From Streptomyces mashuensis (GTDB lineage: Bacteria; Actinomycetota; Actinomycetes; Streptomycetales; Streptomycetaceae): DNA of 64,000 nucleotides. A model generated the notes under the pieces. It made no database searches, was not told the DNA's origin, and was given only the letters and a program-made list of their open reading frames with translations. Positions 62,042-64,000 of this stretch are shown here, piece by piece. Both the position numbers and the translations under genes were made by a program. Numbering within the stretch: position 1 is the stretch's first letter; each line of letters opens with the position of its first letter. The stretch is from positions 248,001 through 312,000 of the forward strand of contig NZ_BNBD01000006.1 of NCBI RefSeq assembly GCF_014654785.1, read 5' to 3'.

Positions 62042-62872
62042 TCACCCCTTCGGGAACGAGAAGCCGTAGCCCTGTTGTTTCAGCCAGGCGATGCAGCGGG
62101 CCAGGGCTTCCACGCTCTGGCTGCGGTCGCCGCCGCCGTCGTGGAAGAGGATGACCGGGCCGTTGGCCACTTCGCGTTTGACTGTTTCCACGATGCGGTC
62201 GACGCCCGGGCGTTGCCAGTCGCGGGTGTCGACGTCCCAGCCCAGGGGGCGCATGCCGTTGGCGGCGGCCAGTTGGCGGCTGTACGGGGTGAAGGCGCCG
62301 CCCGGGGCGCGGTAGTAGGGGATGGGGGTGTGGGCGGGGGCGGCTTGTTCGATCATGGTTTTGGCGTCCAGGACCTGTTGCTTCTGGTAGTCCTCGGAGC
62401 GCTTGTCCATGGCCGTGTTGTGGTCGACCGAGTGGTCGCACAGGCGGTGGCCGTCGGCGACGACCTTCTTCACCAGGTCCGGGTACGCCTTCGCCTGGGG
62501 GCCGATCATGCAGAACGTCGCCTTCACGCCCGCCGCCCTCAGCACCGCCAGCGTCCTGGGTGTCCAGGTCGGGTGCGGGCCGTCGTCGATGGTGAGGGCC
62601 ACGGTGCGGCCGCCGGCCTCCGTCTCGTGCGAGATCTCCGGCGAGACCGGAGCCGACGGCGTGGCCGCCGGCGTGGTGCCGGGTGCTGTGCCGGACGGTG
62701 TGCCGGAAGGTTTCCCCTTGGGGTCCTGCGCCGGGCCACGGGAGCTGATCTCCCTGGGGTTGTCGGACCCCTCCGTGGCCACGGCCACCGTTCCCGAGAC
62801 CACCCCGGCCAGCGCCAGGACGCCCCCCGCGGCGATCACCACGTGCCGCCGCCCGGCCGTCAGTCGAGCCAT
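62042..62872 (-). CDS. Secreted or membrane-anchored polysaccharide deacetylase (NodB domain)
   Basis: 276 aa. An N-terminal hydrophobic segment (HVVIAAGGVLALAGVVSGTVAVA, about 10-32) acts as signal or anchor; a Ser/Pro/Thr linker follows to about 78. The NodB domain has Asp96/Asp97 in TIDDGPHP, metal-binding His147 and His151 (CDHSVDH), YYRAPGGAFTPYS and the final ILFHDGGGD. Likely deacetylates N-acetylglucosamine in wall or exopolysaccharide. GGGGAAGCC precedes the ATG. Confidence 0.93.
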   Translation of the reverse strand: MARLTAGRRHVVIAAGGVLALAGVVSGTVAVATEGSDNPREISSRGPAQDPKGKPSGTPSGTAPGTTPAATPSAPVSPEISHETEAGGRTVALTIDDGPHPTWTPRTLAVLRAAGVKATFCMIGPQAKAYPDLVKKVVADGHRLCDHSVDHNTAMDKRSEDYQKQQVLDAKTMIEQAAPAHTPIPYYRAPGGAFTPYSRQLAAANGMRPLGWDVDTRDWQRPGVDRIVETVKREVANGPVILFHDGGGDRSQSVEALARCIAWLKQQGYGFSFPKG

Positions 62873-63021
62873 GGCTTCCCCACCCCCTCACGCGTGGTGC
62901 CTGCGTGCTTCTTGTCCGCGTAGACGGCCGCTCTACCGCAGTGCGTTCCCCAACGCGCCATCGCTCACAGAATCGCGACGGAACGGCCGTTTTTCCGCCA
63001 TCACGTGTGTGTCCCCAGCCC

Positions 63022-64000
63022 TCAGTCCTCAGCCCCCGCCTCGATCGCCGCCGCCACCTCCGCCGCCCGTGCCGCCTCCTCCGCCGCGAAGCGCTCGGCG
63101 TCCAGCTGCTCGGCGATCTCCTCGTCCTGCCGCATCAGCTGGTCGAGGCTCGAGTCCCCCAGTTCCAGCACCCCCATCTCCACATAGGCGCGCTGCAGCC
63201 CCTCCCCCCACAGGCCGATGTCCTTCACACACGGAACGATCCTGCTGAACAGCAGCTTGCGGAAGAACTGCAGGAACTCCGACCGTTCGCTGAGCTCCTC
63301 CGCCTCCGCCTGCGGAATGCCGAAGTCGGCCAGCACCTCCGTGCCGCGCAGCCGGTCCCGCATCAGGTAGCAGCCCTCGACCACGAACTCCTCGCGCTCC
63401 CGCCGCTCGGCGTCCGACAGCTGCTTGTAGTAGTCACGCAACGCCATTCGGCCGAAGGCGACGTGCCGCGCCTCGTCCTGCATCACGTACGTCAGGATCT
63501 GTTTCGGCAGCGGCCTGTTCGTCGTATCGCGCAGCATCCCGAACGCCGCCAGGGCCAGCCCCTCGATGAGCACCTGCATGCCGAGGTACGGCATGTCCCA
63601 GCGGCTGTCGCGCAGCGTGTCGTCCAGCAGCGACTGCAGGCTCGGGTTGATCGGGTACAGCATGCCGATCTTCTCGTGCAGGAAGCGGCTGTAGATCTCG
63701 ACGTGCCGTGCCTCGTCCATCGCCTGCGTGGCCGAGTAGAACTTCGCGTCCAGGTCCGGCACGGACTCCGTGATGCGGCTCGCGCACACCAGCGCGCCCT
63801 GCTCGCCGTGCAGGAACTGGCTGAACTGCCAGGAGGCGAAGCGGCGGCGCAGTTCGCGCTTGTCGGCCTCGCTCATCTTCGTCCAGTAGGGGGTGCCGTA
63901 GATCATCAGGTTCTCGTCCGGCACCCCCACCGGGTCGTACGGGTCGACCTCGAGGTCCCAGTCGATCCGCCGGCCGGCGTCCCACTGTTTGTCCTTGCCC
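63022..64000 (-). CDS. Ferritin-like diiron protein, 5' end outside window
   Basis: At least 326 residues; the frame is open to the right edge (KDKQWDAGRRIDWDLEVDPYDPV...), so the N-terminus is missing. Helical bundle with paired carboxylate/His motifs: GEQGALVCASRI, MDEARHVEIYSRF, EGLALAAFG and QDEARHVAFGRM, i.e. two E-x-x-H motifs as in ribonucleotide reductase R2-like and N-oxygenase-like ferritins. An acidic Ala/Glu helix forms the C-terminus. It could be an oxygenase acting on an amine or fatty substrate; no partner is visible. Confidence 0.8.
   Translation of the reverse strand, partial: GKDKQWDAGRRIDWDLEVDPYDPVGVPDENLMIYGTPYWTKMSEADKRELRRRFASWQFSQFLHGEQGALVCASRITESVPDLDAKFYSATQAMDEARHVEIYSRFLHEKIGMLYPINPSLQSLLDDTLRDSRWDMPYLGMQVLIEGLALAAFGMLRDTTNRPLPKQILTYVMQDEARHVAFGRMALRDYYKQLSDAERREREEFVVEGCYLMRDRLRGTEVLADFGIPQAEAEELSERSEFLQFFRKLLFSRIVPCVKDIGLWGEGLQRAYVEMGVLELGDSSLDQLMRQDEEIAEQLDAERFAAEEAARAAEVAAAIEAGAED

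Noticed and set aside
63022..63930. Treating the ferritin-like gene as complete from the start codon at 63930
   Set aside because: The reading frame continues with protein-like sequence to base 64000, so the codon at 63930 is internal and the gene is truncated by the window.

Overview
The window is about 64 kb of very GC-rich, actinobacterial chromosomal DNA and almost certainly comes from a Streptomyces. The evidence is the neighbouring genes for the polarity/filament proteins Scy and FilP, heavy use of GTG and TTG starts, a ChiC-type chitinase with its two-component system, a NucS mismatch endonuclease, and a gene order I recall as nearly colinear (inverted) with S. coelicolor from about SCO5400 down towards SCO5350. 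That synteny is from memory and was not computed. Most of the window is conserved core chromosome. Accessory-looking material is confined to the two ends: 1-5.4 kb and about 58.6-64 kb.

Layout. 1-5.3 kb (minus): two secreted proteins, a LamG/DNRLRE-type protein followed by a large RHS-family protein that runs off the left edge. 5.5-8.3 kb: thiolase and MeaB (minus) diverge from methylmalonyl-CoA epimerase (plus). 8.4-14.6 kb: scy (unusually long, 1683 codons) and filP. 14.7-19.6 kb: two paralogous ABC exporter pairs flanking a gene with a gamma-glutamylcyclotransferase-like motif. 19.6-27.4 kb: a small Cys-rich protein, a luciferase-like oxidoreductase, an SCO5389-type protein, nucS, a membrane-anchored P-loop ATPase, a STAS protein, 3-hydroxybutyryl-CoA dehydrogenase and a cobalamin adenosyltransferase. 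27.4-31.4 kb: chiC with chiR and chiS. 31.6-32.8 kb: two small membrane proteins meeting at a triple 48-bp repeat.

32.9-40.7 kb (minus): the complete F1Fo ATP synthase operon atpI-B-E-F-H-A-G-D-C. 41.0-49.0 kb (minus): a WecA/TagO-like phosphosugar transferase, a divergent serine hydroxymethyltransferase, a tyrosine phosphatase-like protein lacking its nucleophilic Cys, threonylcarbamoyl-AMP synthase, prmC, prfA, rpmE and an LCP ligase. 49.3-57.8 kb (minus): rho, thrB, thrC, hom, lysA and nrtL, i.e. the aspartate-family pathway ending in Thr and Lys. Then come a single-domain response regulator, tRNA-Arg(CCG), a metallophosphoesterase, a MocR regulator divergent from a SAM methyltransferase, a polysaccharide deacetylase and a truncated diiron ferritin-like gene.

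The regulatory DNA gave the most specific observations. A DasR-like operator for chiC overlaps the end of chiR. A perfect sigma-R-type promoter for rpmE overlaps the terminator hairpin of the LCP gene. A GTGTG-N8-CACAC palindrome matches a Crp box and overlaps a predicted -35 upstream of atpI. A 13-bp inverted repeat would place the mocR start codon in a hairpin loop. Several strong terminators separate the blocks. I see no insertion sequence, prophage, CRISPR array or complete biosynthetic cluster. The best candidates for something undescribed are the LamG-RHS pair, the catalytically altered phosphatase and SHMT paralogues, and the ABC-GGCT-ABC block beside scy/filP.
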